Source: Lysobacterales bacterium | Lineage (GTDB): Bacteria > Pseudomonadota > Gammaproteobacteria > Xanthomonadales > SZUA-5 | NCBI GenBank assembly: GCA_022841325.1 | Contig: JALHRS010000001.1 | Coordinates: 122,889-186,888 of the forward strand | Length of the DNA stretch: 64,000 bases | Direction: 5' to 3' | In this document: positions 48,383 through 57,516 of the stretch, piece by piece | How the letters are laid out: every line of letters begins with the position of its first letter | How positions within the stretch are numbered: the stretch's first letter is position 1 | The notes under the pieces: generated by a model | Database searches by the model: none | The model's input: only the letters and a program-made list of their open reading frames with translations | What the model was told of the DNA's origin: nothing | Made by a program: the position numbers and the translations under genes

Positions 48383-50164
48383 CTACCAGCCGTAGCCGAA
48401 GCCGAGGCCAGCGCTGCTTTCGTCGTTGGTGAACGAACCGCCCAGCGTGAAGGTGGCGCGATCGTTGAGCCGGCGCTGGTAACCCACGGCAAAGGCGGAT
48501 TCTCCGCCGGAGAAGCCGACACCGGCAGCGACCCTGTTGTCGCTGTCGATACCCGCAGCACTGGCCAGCATGGTCGACATGGCCGAGTTCATGGCGCCGA
48601 ACTTGTCGATGCGCTCGTCCTGCTCGAAGAAGCGACGATCGACATAGCCGCGCAGATCGGTGAGTCCGTCGGTGAACTGCCCGAAGTTCACGGCGTCATT
48701 GCGCTGGGTGCCGTTGGCGACATTGGTGATCTGACGCTGATTGCTGGCCGATCCCACCGATACCGTGTTGGCACGGTCGTTGGTCGAGCCATTGCCCAGG
48801 GCGACACTGCCGCTGGCAGTGGCACTGGCGCTGGCGCCGAGCGCGACGCTGTCGGAACCACTGGCGCTGGCAGCGCGACCGACGGCCGTGCTGTTGGCGC
48901 CGCTGGCGACTGCCGAGTTGCCCATCGCCGTCGACAGCGAACCGGTGGCCTGTGCCTGCCAGCCACTGGCCGTGGCACCGCGACCCGAAGCCACGGACTG
49001 GGTGCCACTGGCGGTCGAGTGGAAACCGGTCGCCTGCGCGCCCTGACCCACGGCCAGGGCATCCTCATCGGAAGCCACGGCACCCTGACCTACCGCAGTT
49101 GAGTTGATGCTGCTGGCCGCAGCACCCTGACCATTGGCCGTCGAGTTGGCGCCACTGGCCACCGAGCCCTGACCACTGGCGGTCGAATTGGCGCCGGTCG
49201 CGCTGGCTGCACGTCCGGTGGCAGTGCTGTTGGCACCGCTGGCGACCGCGGCGTTGCCGGTGGCGGTCGAGAGCTCACCCGAGGCGACGGACTGCCAGCC
49301 CGTGGCGGTGGCGCCACGACCGGAAGCCGATGCCAGCGCGCCGGTGGCGGTGGAATGGAAGCCACTGGAAACTGCGCCCTGGCCGGTCGCGGTGGCGTCT
49401 TCACCCGAAGCCACGGCACCCTGACCGGTGGCCGTGGTGTTGACATTGGTGGCCTGTGCCGCACGCCCGGTCGCGGTGCTGTTGCTGCCGCTGGCGACTG
49501 CGGCATTGCCGGTGGCCGTCGACAGCTCACCGGTGGCCTGTGCCTGCCAGCCGGTCGCGGTAGCGCCGCGGCCGCTGGCGACCGACTGCGCACCCAGCGC
49601 GCTGGAATGGAAGCCGCTGGCCACTGCGCCCTGACCCAGGGCCGTGGCGTCTTCACCGGTCGCACGCGAACCTTGACCGACAGCCGTGCTGTTGACGCCG
49701 GTGGCCTGCGCATCCTGACCCACCGCCGTGCTGTTGGCGCCGGTGGCGCGCGAGGAACGGCCATTGGCGGTGCTGTTGGCACCACTGGCGATGGCGTCGT
49801 TGCCGGTGGCGGTCGACAGATCGCCACTGGCCACGGCACGCCAACCCACGGCGGTTGCGCCGCGCCCGGACGCCACTGCCTGCTGACCCAGTGCCGAAGC
49901 GTGGAAGCCCGAAGCCACGCTGTCGGCGCCGACGGCGACGGTTTCTTCGTCACTGGCTCTGGCCCGAGTGCCCACGGCCGTGGAGCGAGCGCCGGAAGCG
50001 TTGGCACTGCTGCCACAGGCAAAGGCATCGGCGCCGTTGGCCACGGCGCCGCCGTTGTTGCCTGGACTCTGCTCACAGGTCTGTCCTGCGTAAAGGGGGC
50101 TGGCCGACAGGGCGAGCAGCAATGCCGCTACCAATGGAACTTGGCGATTCGCAATCTGGTTCAT
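48383..50164 (-). CDS. Trimeric autotransporter adhesin (YadA-like) with 14-residue head repeats
   Basis: A 593-residue type Vc protein. Signal peptide residues 1-26. About 30 consecutive 14-residue repeats (consensus ASGxxSTAxGxxAx) form the beta-roll YadA head. They are grouped in four larger blocks of 7, 6, 8 and 6 units, each opening with a GFH unit, a RGAT..GW unit and an LSTATGN unit. A short neck/stalk follows (VSVGSASNQRQITNVANGTQRNDAVN), then a YadA anchor of four strands ending LGFGYGW. The stalk is very short. The start at 50164 has GAGGAAAA upstream. It should mediate adhesion or autoaggregation. The gene is DNA-repetitive and may vary in copy number. Confidence 0.93.
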   Translation of the reverse strand: MNQIANRQVPLVAALLLALSASPLYAGQTCEQSPGNNGGAVANGADAFACGSSANASGARSTAVGTRARASDEETVAVGADSVASGFHASALGQQAVASGRGATAVGWRAVASGDLSTATGNDAIASGANSTANGRSSRATGANSTAVGQDAQATGVNSTAVGQGSRATGEDATALGQGAVASGFHSSALGAQSVASGRGATATGWQAQATGELSTATGNAAVASGSNSTATGRAAQATNVNTTATGQGAVASGEDATATGQGAVSSGFHSTATGALASASGRGATATGWQSVASGELSTATGNAAVASGANSTATGRAASATGANSTASGQGSVASGANSTANGQGAAASSINSTAVGQGAVASDEDALAVGQGAQATGFHSTASGTQSVASGRGATASGWQAQATGSLSTAMGNSAVASGANSTAVGRAASASGSDSVALGASASATASGSVALGNGSTNDRANTVSVGSASNQRQITNVANGTQRNDAVNFGQFTDGLTDLRGYVDRRFFEQDERIDKFGAMNSAMSTMLASAAGIDSDNRVAAGVGFSGGESAFAVGYQRRLNDRATFTLGGSFTNDESSAGLGFGYGW

Positions 50165-50589
50165 GGAATTTTCCTCAACTGGGTCATGGGAACGTCCGTC
50201 TGGGCCCGGGACTGCGGTCTGGGACTGCACCTGCGTATCCCCGGGTCCAACTGCAGCTGTTGATCTAAGTTCTGGCCACTTCGGTCAGATGCAGGGCCTG
50301 AGGCAAGGACGACATCGGCGTAACTCGCTCGATGCGAGATCGTCGTCACGAAGCCGATAGACCCACCGAGACCTGGGGCCAGCTTTACCGTAGGCCGCAT
50401 CAGTCCGAAGCGCAACTGGGATAAACGCGACTGGACGCGAGCAGGGGACAGCGGGCGAATGCCCCTGGTGCGTGCGCTCGGCTGCTCCAGCCAAAGGCGC
50501 GGGCCCCATCCGGCCATGGACACGCTTCAATCCCGCCCCGGGCGCTCGGCTCACCTATACTGGAATGCTCTTCAGCCACCCTGCAGCGG
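50165..50589. other. 425-base divergent gap between the adhesin gene and dnaE
   Basis: No gene or RNA was recognised. It must carry the adhesin and dnaE promoters. TATACT at 50556-50561, 28 bases before the dnaE ATG, is a candidate -10 element but lacks a matching -35. Short open frames here have no family features. I saw no copy of the repeat modules found in other gaps. Confidence 0.5.
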
Positions 50590-53500
50590 ATGACCGCCCG
50601 ATTCGTCCATCTGCGACTGCACAGCGAATATTCGCTGACCGATTCGACCGTTCGCATCGACGAACTGGTCAAGGCCTGCGTCAAGCGCGGCATGCCGGCG
50701 CTCGCGCTCACCGACGACAGCAATGTCTTTGCGCTGCTGAAGTTCTTCAAGAAAGCCGAGGCCGCGGGCCTGCAACCCATTGCCGGCGCCGATGTCTGGG
50801 TGCAGGAGGATGAGGATCCGACCCGCCTGACCCTGCTCTGCGAGAACCGGGCGGGCTATCGCAATCTCTGCATCCTGCTGAGCCGCGCCTACGCCGAAGG
50901 CCGGCAGCTGGATCGCCCGGTGATCCAGCGCGACTGGATCAATGGCCACACCGAAGGTCTGGTGGCACTCTCCGGGGGCATGAATGGCGATATCGGCCGC
51001 TTGCTGCTGGCCGGCCGCGCCGATACCGCCGCGCTGCAACTGCGCCGCTGGATGCGCCTGTTTCCCGATGCCTATTACCTGGAGCTCTCGCGCTGTGGCC
51101 GCAGTAACGAGGACGAGCTGACCCTGGCCACGGCCGAACTGGCCGCCGCCGTCGGCTGTCCGGCCATCGCCAGCAATGATGTGCGCTTCATCGATCGCGA
51201 GGATTTCGACGCGCACGAGGCCCGTGTGGCCATCGCCAACGGCTACACCCTCAATGACTCGCGGCGGCCGCGCAACTACAGTCCCGAGCAGTACCTGAAG
51301 TCACCGGCGGAAATGGCCCTGCTGTTTGCCGACCTGCCCGAGGCCCTGGAAAACACGGTCGATCTGGCGCGGCGCCTGACGCTGACGCTGAAGACCGGCA
51401 CCTACTATCTACCCGAAGTCCCCACCCGCGAGGGCGAAACCGCCGGCGCCCGCCTGACCCGCGAGGCCCACGAAGGCCTGGAGCTGCGGCTGGCCAAACT
51501 GGAAGCGGCCAAGGCCCTGGCCCGACCGCGGCAGGACTACCTGGACCGGCTCGATCTGGAAGCCGGGGTCATCGACCAGATGGGCTTCCCGGGCTACTTC
51601 CTGATCGTGGCCGACTTCATCGGCTGGGCCAAGCGCAACGGGATTCCGGTGGGTCCGGGACGCGGCTCCGGCGCCGGCTCGCTGGTGGCCTATGCACTCG
51701 GCATCACCGACCTCGACCCGCTGCGTTATGACCTGCTGTTCGAGCGTTTTCTGAATCCCGAACGCGTGTCCATGCCCGATTTCGACATCGATTTCTGCAT
51801 GGACAGGCGCGACGAGGTGATCCGCTACGTGCGCCAGCGCTATGGCGCCGACAAGGTCGCGCAGATCATCACCTACGGCTCGATGGCGGCCAAGGCCTGC
51901 GTGCGCGATTGCGGTCGAGTGCTCGGATTGCCTTATCCCGCGGTCGATGGCATTGCCAAGCTGATTCCGGCGCGGCCGCTGGATCTGACCCTGGAAGACG
52001 CGCTCGGCCTGTCGGCCAGATCGCAGAAGGAGCCCGACCGCATTTCCTCGGAGCTGAAAGCGCGCTTCGAGAACGTCGACGACGAAGCCCGCCCGGTACT
52101 GGAACTGGCACTCAGTCTGGAAGGACTGTCGCGCAATGCCGGCAAGCACGCCGGCGGCGTGGTCATTGCGCCCACTCCATTGACCGATTTCACGGCGCTG
52201 TATGTGGAAGCCAAGGCCGACGCCGCGGTCGACCTGCCGGTCACGCAGTTCGACAAGGACGATGTCGAGGCCATCGGCCTGGTCAAGTTCGACTTTCTCG
52301 GTCTGCGCACGCTGACCATCATTCAATGGGCGGCGGCGGCCATCAACGAACGCCGCGCCACCGAAGGCAAGCCGGCGCTCGACATCGATCTGCTGCCGCT
52401 GGACGACGTCCCCAGCTATCAACTGTTCGCGCGCGGCGATACCGTGGCCGTGTTCCAGTTCGAATCGGCCGGCATGCAGCGTCTGCTCAAGGATGCCAAG
52501 CCCGACCGTTTCGAAGACCTGATCGCGCTGGTCTCGCTCTATCGACCAGGCCCGATGGAGCTGATCCCAAGCTTCTGCGCGCGCAAGCATGGCCGCGAGG
52601 AGATCGCCTATCCCGATCCACGGGTCGAGCCGATCCTGAAAGAGACCTACGGCATCATGGTCTATCAGGAGCAGGTCATGCAGATGGCGCAGATCGTCGG
52701 CGGTTATTCGCTCGGCGGCGCCGATCTGCTGCGCCGGGCCATGGGCAAGAAGAAGCCCGAGGAGATGGTCAAGCACCGCGGCATCTTCCGCGAGGGTGCG
52801 GCCAGGGACGGCGTCGATCAGGCCAAGGCCGATGCGATCTTCGATCTGATGGAAAAATTCGCCGGCTACGGCTTCAACAAGTCGCACGCCGCGGCCTACG
52901 CGCTGGTGGCCTACCAGACCGCCTATCTCAAAGCCCACTATCCGGCCGAATTCACCGCCGCCACCCTGTCCGCGGACATGGACAAGACCGAATCGGTGGT
53001 GGACTTCCTCGAGGATGCCCGCAACCGAGGCATCAGCGTGCTGCCGCCGTGCATCAACCACTCGATGTACGCCTTCCGCGCCACCGATGCGCTCACCATC
53101 CGCTACGGACTGGGGGCGATCAAGGGCGTCGGCGGCCCGGCGACCGAGGCCATCGTCCGCGAGCGCGAGCGCGGCGGGCCCTATCGCGATCTCTACGATT
53201 TTGCCCAGCGCGTCGATCTGTCGCGACTCAACAAGCGGGTGCTGGAGGCGCTGGTCTCGGCCGGCGCCATGGATGTCTTCGGTGCCAATCGGGCCAGTCT
53301 GCTGGCGGCACTGCCCGATGCCCTCAAGGCCGCCGATCAGCGCAGCCGCGACGGCGCCGCCGGTCAGGTCGACCTGTTCGGCATCGGCAGCCGGGTGGTG
53401 GCGCCACCACCACCCATGCCCAAGCTCCCGGAGCTGGCATTGATCGACAAGCTCAAGGCCGAATATGCGGTGCTGGGCTGGTATCTGTCGGGTCACCCGG

Positions 53501-54117
53501 TCGATGCGCTGGCACCCTGGCTGCGCGAGATCGTCAGCTGCTCGCTGGCTGAGGCCGGCGCAAGGGTGCCGCAGGGACGGCGTGCCCGCGGACAGGAGCT
53601 GAATCTGACCCTGGCCGGCCAGATCGGCCCGATCCGCAAACGCGGCGACAACATCGCCTTTGCCCAGTTGCAGGATGCCAGCGGCCGACTGGAAACCGCG
53701 TTCTTCACCGAGGCCTATGCCGAATTCGGCGGGCTGATCCAGGCCGGCGAGATCATTGTCGTCGAGGGCAGCGCCAGCTGGGATGATTTCAACGGCGGCC
53801 CGCAGCTGCGCGTGCGTCGCGCCTGGCCGCTGAACGATGCCTGCCAGCATCATGTGCGCGGGCTCAATCTGCGGGTACGCAATCCCGCTGCCGACTTTGC
53901 CGCCGATCTCAAGCGCGTGCTCGGCGCCTGGAAGGGTGGCGGCACGCCGGTGCGCCTGCGCTACCAGCGCGGCCCGGCCAGCGTGGAACTGGAACTGGCC
54001 GACAGCTGGCGCGTGCGCGCCGATCCGGCCTTGCCCGCGATGCTGCTGCAGATACCAGGCGTGGAGGTGGCGGAGCTGGTGTTCGGCCGACGTCTGAACG
54101 AGAGCGCGGCGGCCTGA
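50590..54117 (+). CDS. dnaE: DNA polymerase III alpha subunit
   Basis: The 1175-residue replicative polymerase. An N-terminal PHP domain begins FVHLRLHSEYSLTDS. The catalytic Asp motif PDFDIDF is at 396-402, with GPGRGSGAGSLVAYALGITD just before it. The third catalytic Asp lies in the VKFDFLGLRTLT segment. YGIMVYQEQVMQMA, GYGFNKSHAAAYA, a helix-hairpin-helix region and an OB domain (LTLAGQIGPIRKRG) follow. The length is typical of gammaproteobacterial DnaE1. It is followed by hemD after 3 bases, whereas in relatives I recall it lies near lpxB, rnhB and accA. Confidence 0.97.
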   Translation: MTARFVHLRLHSEYSLTDSTVRIDELVKACVKRGMPALALTDDSNVFALLKFFKKAEAAGLQPIAGADVWVQEDEDPTRLTLLCENRAGYRNLCILLSRAYAEGRQLDRPVIQRDWINGHTEGLVALSGGMNGDIGRLLLAGRADTAALQLRRWMRLFPDAYYLELSRCGRSNEDELTLATAELAAAVGCPAIASNDVRFIDREDFDAHEARVAIANGYTLNDSRRPRNYSPEQYLKSPAEMALLFADLPEALENTVDLARRLTLTLKTGTYYLPEVPTREGETAGARLTREAHEGLELRLAKLEAAKALARPRQDYLDRLDLEAGVIDQMGFPGYFLIVADFIGWAKRNGIPVGPGRGSGAGSLVAYALGITDLDPLRYDLLFERFLNPERVSMPDFDIDFCMDRRDEVIRYVRQRYGADKVAQIITYGSMAAKACVRDCGRVLGLPYPAVDGIAKLIPARPLDLTLEDALGLSARSQKEPDRISSELKARFENVDDEARPVLELALSLEGLSRNAGKHAGGVVIAPTPLTDFTALYVEAKADAAVDLPVTQFDKDDVEAIGLVKFDFLGLRTLTIIQWAAAAINERRATEGKPALDIDLLPLDDVPSYQLFARGDTVAVFQFESAGMQRLLKDAKPDRFEDLIALVSLYRPGPMELIPSFCARKHGREEIAYPDPRVEPILKETYGIMVYQEQVMQMAQIVGGYSLGGADLLRRAMGKKKPEEMVKHRGIFREGAARDGVDQAKADAIFDLMEKFAGYGFNKSHAAAYALVAYQTAYLKAHYPAEFTAATLSADMDKTESVVDFLEDARNRGISVLPPCINHSMYAFRATDALTIRYGLGAIKGVGGPATEAIVRERERGGPYRDLYDFAQRVDLSRLNKRVLEALVSAGAMDVFGANRASLLAALPDALKAADQRSRDGAAGQVDLFGIGSRVVAPPPPMPKLPELALIDKLKAEYAVLGWYLSGHPVDALAPWLREIVSCSLAEAGARVPQGRRARGQELNLTLAGQIGPIRKRGDNIAFAQLQDASGRLETAFFTEAYAEFGGLIQAGEIIVVEGSASWDDFNGGPQLRVRRAWPLNDACQHHVRGLNLRVRNPAADFAADLKRVLGAWKGGGTPVRLRYQRGPASVELELADSWRVRADPALPAMLLQIPGVEVAELVFGRRLNESAAA

Positions 54118-54120
54118 GCC

Positions 54121-54885
54121 ATGGACCGGGCGCTGATCCTGCTGACCCGGCCCCGTCGCGAATCGCGACTGGCCGCAGCGGAGCTGCGCGCGGCGGGTTT
54201 TGAGGTGCTGCGGGCCCCGTTGCAGCACACCCGAGCGGCCGCGCCGTCCAGATCGCTGGACGCCGATCTCGCCTGGGCCGCCGGTGCGACCATCCAGATC
54301 TTCGTCAGTCGCGCCGCGGTGGCTGCGGCCTGCGCCCGTGCCGCGGCGGCGGTGAGCGCCGCGAGGCTGCGACTGGCAGTCGGATCGGCCACCGCCACGG
54401 CGCTGCGCGAGCGCGGATTCCACTGTGAAGTGGCGCCCGCCGGCGCCGAAGACAGCGAGGGTCTGCTCGGCCTGCCCTCGCTGCAATCGGTACACGGCCA
54501 GCGCATCGCCCTGTGGGCAGCGCCCGGCGGTCGCGACAAGCTGGCGACGGCTCTGTCGGCCCGCGGCGCCGAGCTCAGGGTCATCTACATCTACCGCCGG
54601 GTGCCCTTGCGGCCCCCGGCGCTCGTGCTGCAGCAGTTGCAGCGCGCACCGGAGCATCTGGTCCTGACGGCCACCAGCGGCGCCCTGCTGGCCGAACTCG
54701 ATCGGGTTCTCAGGCGTGCCGGCCTGGAAACGCTGCGGGCCCGACCGCTGATCGTCGCCAGCGCGCGTATTGCCGAACTGGCGCGCGGGCTCGGCTACAC
54801 CCGGGTCGAGGTTGCCGCTGGCGCCGGCGCCCAGGCCCTGCTCGCGGTATTGCGGCGCAAGACGAGCCCGGGCCTGAGCAGCTAG
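54121..54885 (+). CDS. hemD: Uroporphyrinogen-III synthase
   Basis: A 254-residue enzyme that cyclises hydroxymethylbilane to uroporphyrinogen III in haem synthesis. The family has low sequence conservation, so the call rests on the two-domain pattern: ILLTRPRRESRLAAAELRAAGFEV at the start, IFVSRAAVAAAC, LRLAVGSATATALRERGF, and the later LTATSGALLAEL and LIVASARIAELARGLGY. Position before hemX and hemY supports it. hemC, the usual upstream gene, is missing; dnaE precedes instead. The start lies 3 bases after dnaE, so expression may be coupled. Confidence 0.88.
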   Translation: MDRALILLTRPRRESRLAAAELRAAGFEVLRAPLQHTRAAAPSRSLDADLAWAAGATIQIFVSRAAVAAACARAAAAVSAARLRLAVGSATATALRERGFHCEVAPAGAEDSEGLLGLPSLQSVHGQRIALWAAPGGRDKLATALSARGAELRVIYIYRRVPLRPPALVLQQLQRAPEHLVLTATSGALLAELDRVLRRAGLETLRARPLIVASARIAELARGLGYTRVEVAAGAGAQALLAVLRRKTSPGLSS

Positions 54886-54913
54886 AGTGCACACATGGTA
54901 ACGATCCGCTACC

Positions 54914-56233
54914 ATGGCTGAAAACGAAATCTTAACCATGATCGAACCTGTCGACTCATCCATAGATGCGGTTTCGCGGTCCCCTGAAGCCGCCGCTTCC
55001 GGCGCTGCGCCGCGGCCGGCCGCCCGCAGGAAGGTCTCGGCCGCCAAATGGTTGATCCTGCTGGTGCTGATACTGGCCGCACTCGGTTATGGCTGGTATC
55101 GGTTGGGCCCGACCTCCGGCACGCCGGTGGCCTCGCCACTGACCGTGGCCGAACCGACAGCGCCGCTGTCGCCGGCCATGGCCAGCAATATCGCCGCCCT
55201 GCAGCGCAGTCTCGACGATGCTGCGGGTGTCAATCGCGCCTTGCGCGAACAGGTCCTGGGCCTGACCCAGCGGGTGGGCTTGCTCGAAGACGGTCTGGCC
55301 GGCATGGAGCGTGGCGCAGCGCCGGGCATGGATGCGGTGCGTCTGGCAGAAGCCGATTTCCTGCTGCGTCTGGGTGAAGAGCGCCTGCGCCTGTTTGGAG
55401 ATGTCGCCGGGGCCCGCACCAGTTTTGAACTGGCCGATGAGCAGCTGTCGCAGGTCAGTGATCCTCGCGCCACCTCGGTGCGGCAGACGCTGGCGCTGGA
55501 ACGCGATGCCCTGGCCGCCATTGCCGTCGCCGACGTGCCGGTGATCCTGGGCCGACTCGACCGGCTGGCGGCGCAGACTGGCGTCTGGCCATTGAAGGGG
55601 CGCGACATGCCGGCAGCTGCGGCGGCCGGCGGCGAGGGTTCCAGTGCCTGGTGGAACCGCGCCCTGAGTGCCCTCGATCACTATTTCCGCGTGCGTCGCA
55701 CCGATCCTGGCGAACGCGCAGGCGGTGGTCCGCTGCTGCGCGAGCGTCTGCAGCTGGATTTAAGCCGCGCCCGACTGCTGCTGCTGCGCGGCCAGGGCGA
55801 GGCCGCCCGCGATGCGCTGGAGGCGGCTCGCTCCGACCTGCAGTCCCACTTCGATGTCTCCGATGAGGGCGTAGCCCAGGCCGCCAGTGTCCTCGGCGAG
55901 TTGCTGGCGGCGCCCCTGTCACCCAGCCTGCCGACGCTGGGTGAATCGCGCCGCGAACTGGCCCGCCTGCGCAGCGTCAATCTGCGCCCGGCGGCGGATC
56001 AGGCGATGCCGGCCAGCGACGACGCTGCGGCTGCCAGCTCGAACGCCCCTCCAGCGGCAGCGGCCGGGGCGTCGACCCAGGTGACGGCGGAAGCGCCGGC
56101 CAGCCCGGGCGACGCCGATCTCGATCCCGACACCGTTCCGGGCGACGCGGATGAAGCCGATGCCGGGACTGACTCCGGCTCTGGTGATGACGCCGTGCCT
56201 GACGACGCCGACGCCGACATGCAGGACGCTTGA
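54914..56233 (+). CDS. hemX: HemX-like membrane protein
   Basis: A 439-residue protein of the HemX family, usually found between hemD and hemY. Some databases call it uroporphyrinogen-III C-methyltransferase, but there is no methyltransferase fold. It has a cytoplasmic start, one membrane helix at 45-62, and a periplasmic helical region with AALQRSLDDAAGVNRALREQVLGL coiled coil and EADFLLRLGEERLRLFGD. The last about 75 residues are low-complexity Ala/Ser then Asp/Glu-rich (PDDADADMQDA at the end), an unusually long acidic tail. Role in haem synthesis is unproven. Confidence 0.88.
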   Translation: MAENEILTMIEPVDSSIDAVSRSPEAAASGAAPRPAARRKVSAAKWLILLVLILAALGYGWYRLGPTSGTPVASPLTVAEPTAPLSPAMASNIAALQRSLDDAAGVNRALREQVLGLTQRVGLLEDGLAGMERGAAPGMDAVRLAEADFLLRLGEERLRLFGDVAGARTSFELADEQLSQVSDPRATSVRQTLALERDALAAIAVADVPVILGRLDRLAAQTGVWPLKGRDMPAAAAAGGEGSSAWWNRALSALDHYFRVRRTDPGERAGGGPLLRERLQLDLSRARLLLLRGQGEAARDALEAARSDLQSHFDVSDEGVAQAASVLGELLAAPLSPSLPTLGESRRELARLRSVNLRPAADQAMPASDDAAAASSNAPPAAAAGASTQVTAEAPASPGDADLDPDTVPGDADEADAGTDSGSGDDAVPDDADADMQDA

Positions 56234-56236
56234 GCC

Positions 56237-57430
56237 GTGAGATGGATATTGCGTCTGGGCATCTTTCTGGCGCTGGCCCTGGTGGCAGCGGTGGTCGGCT
56301 TCTTCCTGCGGCGCGATGCCGGCATGGTCTACCTGCGTTTCCACGGCTGGGAAGTGGAAACCACCGTGGTGTTTCTGGGCGTGGCCACGATCGTGCTGGG
56401 GCTGTTGGCGCTGGCGCTGTACACCCTGGTGGTGCGCTGGCCGCGGCGTTTTGGCTGGCGTCGGCGCGCCCGCGCCACGGCGCGGCTGGATCAGGGCCTG
56501 GTGCTGGCCTTTGAAGGCAAGCTGCACGATGCCCAGCGCTCCTTGCTGGCCGCCAGCACCGAGCCGCTGCAAAGGCTGAGTGCGCTGCTGAGTGCGGCTG
56601 AGGTCGCCCATCGACGCGGCGAGACCGGCCTGGTCGACGAAATCCTGCGCAACGCCTCGCAACTGGAGCGCGGTCGCCAGATTGCGCCACTGCTGGCGGA
56701 CGCCTGGCGCGCCGAACGCGGTGATGAAACTGCCTTTGAAGCGGTGATCGGGCGCGCTGACGAGGCCAATGCGCCGCCGCTGGTGCTGCGCGTACTGGTC
56801 GAAGGATTGCTGGCCCGTGACCGTGCCGACGAGGCTTTGGCGCCGCTGCAGCGGTTGGCCGAGGCCCGTCAGATCGGTGATCGCGAGTTCGCCCTGCTGG
56901 AACGTCGGGTGCTGGCGCAGGCGCTGAAGTCGGCGCCGGATCGCGACGCACTGGACAGCCTCTGGCAACGCTTCGGCAAGCACGAGCGGCGCGACCGCAT
57001 GGTGCTGGCCGCGCTGATCCAGGCCGAATCGCGGCTGGGCAGCCGCGATCTGGCGGCGGCAGCGATCGAGGCTGCACTCGGCAAGGAATGGTCCGAGGAA
57101 CTGGCCGAGCTCTACGCCCAGGCCCCGGTGGAGCAGGCTTCGCCACGGATCAAGCACGCCGAGAAGATGCTGGCGAAATATCCGCAGAGTCCCGGACTGT
57201 TGCTGGCCCTGGCCCGCTGGTGTCGCATCGAGCAGATCTTCGGCAAGGCCCAGGAGTACCTGCGGATGTCACTCAGCCTGAACCCCAGGCCGGTCGCCCT
57301 GATCGAAGCCGCGCGCCTGGCCGAGGCCCGCTCCGAGCCGGATCGGGCGCTGCTGGCGTGGCGATTGGCCGCCGAGAGCGCCCAGGGGATCAGCTGCAGC
57401 AGCGCCGATCTCACCCAGCTGACACGCTGA
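56237..57430 (+). CDS. hemY: HemY-like TPR membrane protein
   Basis: A 397-residue protein of the proteobacterial HemY family, unrelated to the Bacillus enzyme of that name. Two N-terminal membrane helices (about 3-25 and 38-60) flank the motif DAGMVYLRFHGWEVETTV. The rest is TPR-like helices, including the family phrase ALLLALARWCRIEQIFGKAQEYL. Starts with GTG directly after hemX. It is assigned to porphyrin metabolism by conserved gene order; the biochemical function is unknown. Confidence 0.92.
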   Translation: MRWILRLGIFLALALVAAVVGFFLRRDAGMVYLRFHGWEVETTVVFLGVATIVLGLLALALYTLVVRWPRRFGWRRRARATARLDQGLVLAFEGKLHDAQRSLLAASTEPLQRLSALLSAAEVAHRRGETGLVDEILRNASQLERGRQIAPLLADAWRAERGDETAFEAVIGRADEANAPPLVLRVLVEGLLARDRADEALAPLQRLAEARQIGDREFALLERRVLAQALKSAPDRDALDSLWQRFGKHERRDRMVLAALIQAESRLGSRDLAAAAIEAALGKEWSEELAELYAQAPVEQASPRIKHAEKMLAKYPQSPGLLLALARWCRIEQIFGKAQEYLRMSLSLNPRPVALIEAARLAEARSEPDRALLAWRLAAESAQGISCSSADLTQLTR

Positions 57431-57516
57431 CCGGGCGTCCGAGATTGGAAGCGTAGCGCCAGGGTCATCCCGGAACCTCTCTTCTTGCGGCAAAGCAAAC
57501 GAACCCGACCCAGCCC

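Noticed and set aside
48700..50050. Regular repeats about 42 bases apart suggesting a CRISPR array
   Set aside because: The repeats are in-frame codons of the 14-residue YadA head motif, without identical repeats or unique spacers.
51409..55047. 1212-codon minus-strand open frame opposite dnaE and hemD
   Set aside because: Shadow of dnaE, whose catalytic motifs are on the plus strand. The composition is that of reverse-complemented high-GC coding DNA.
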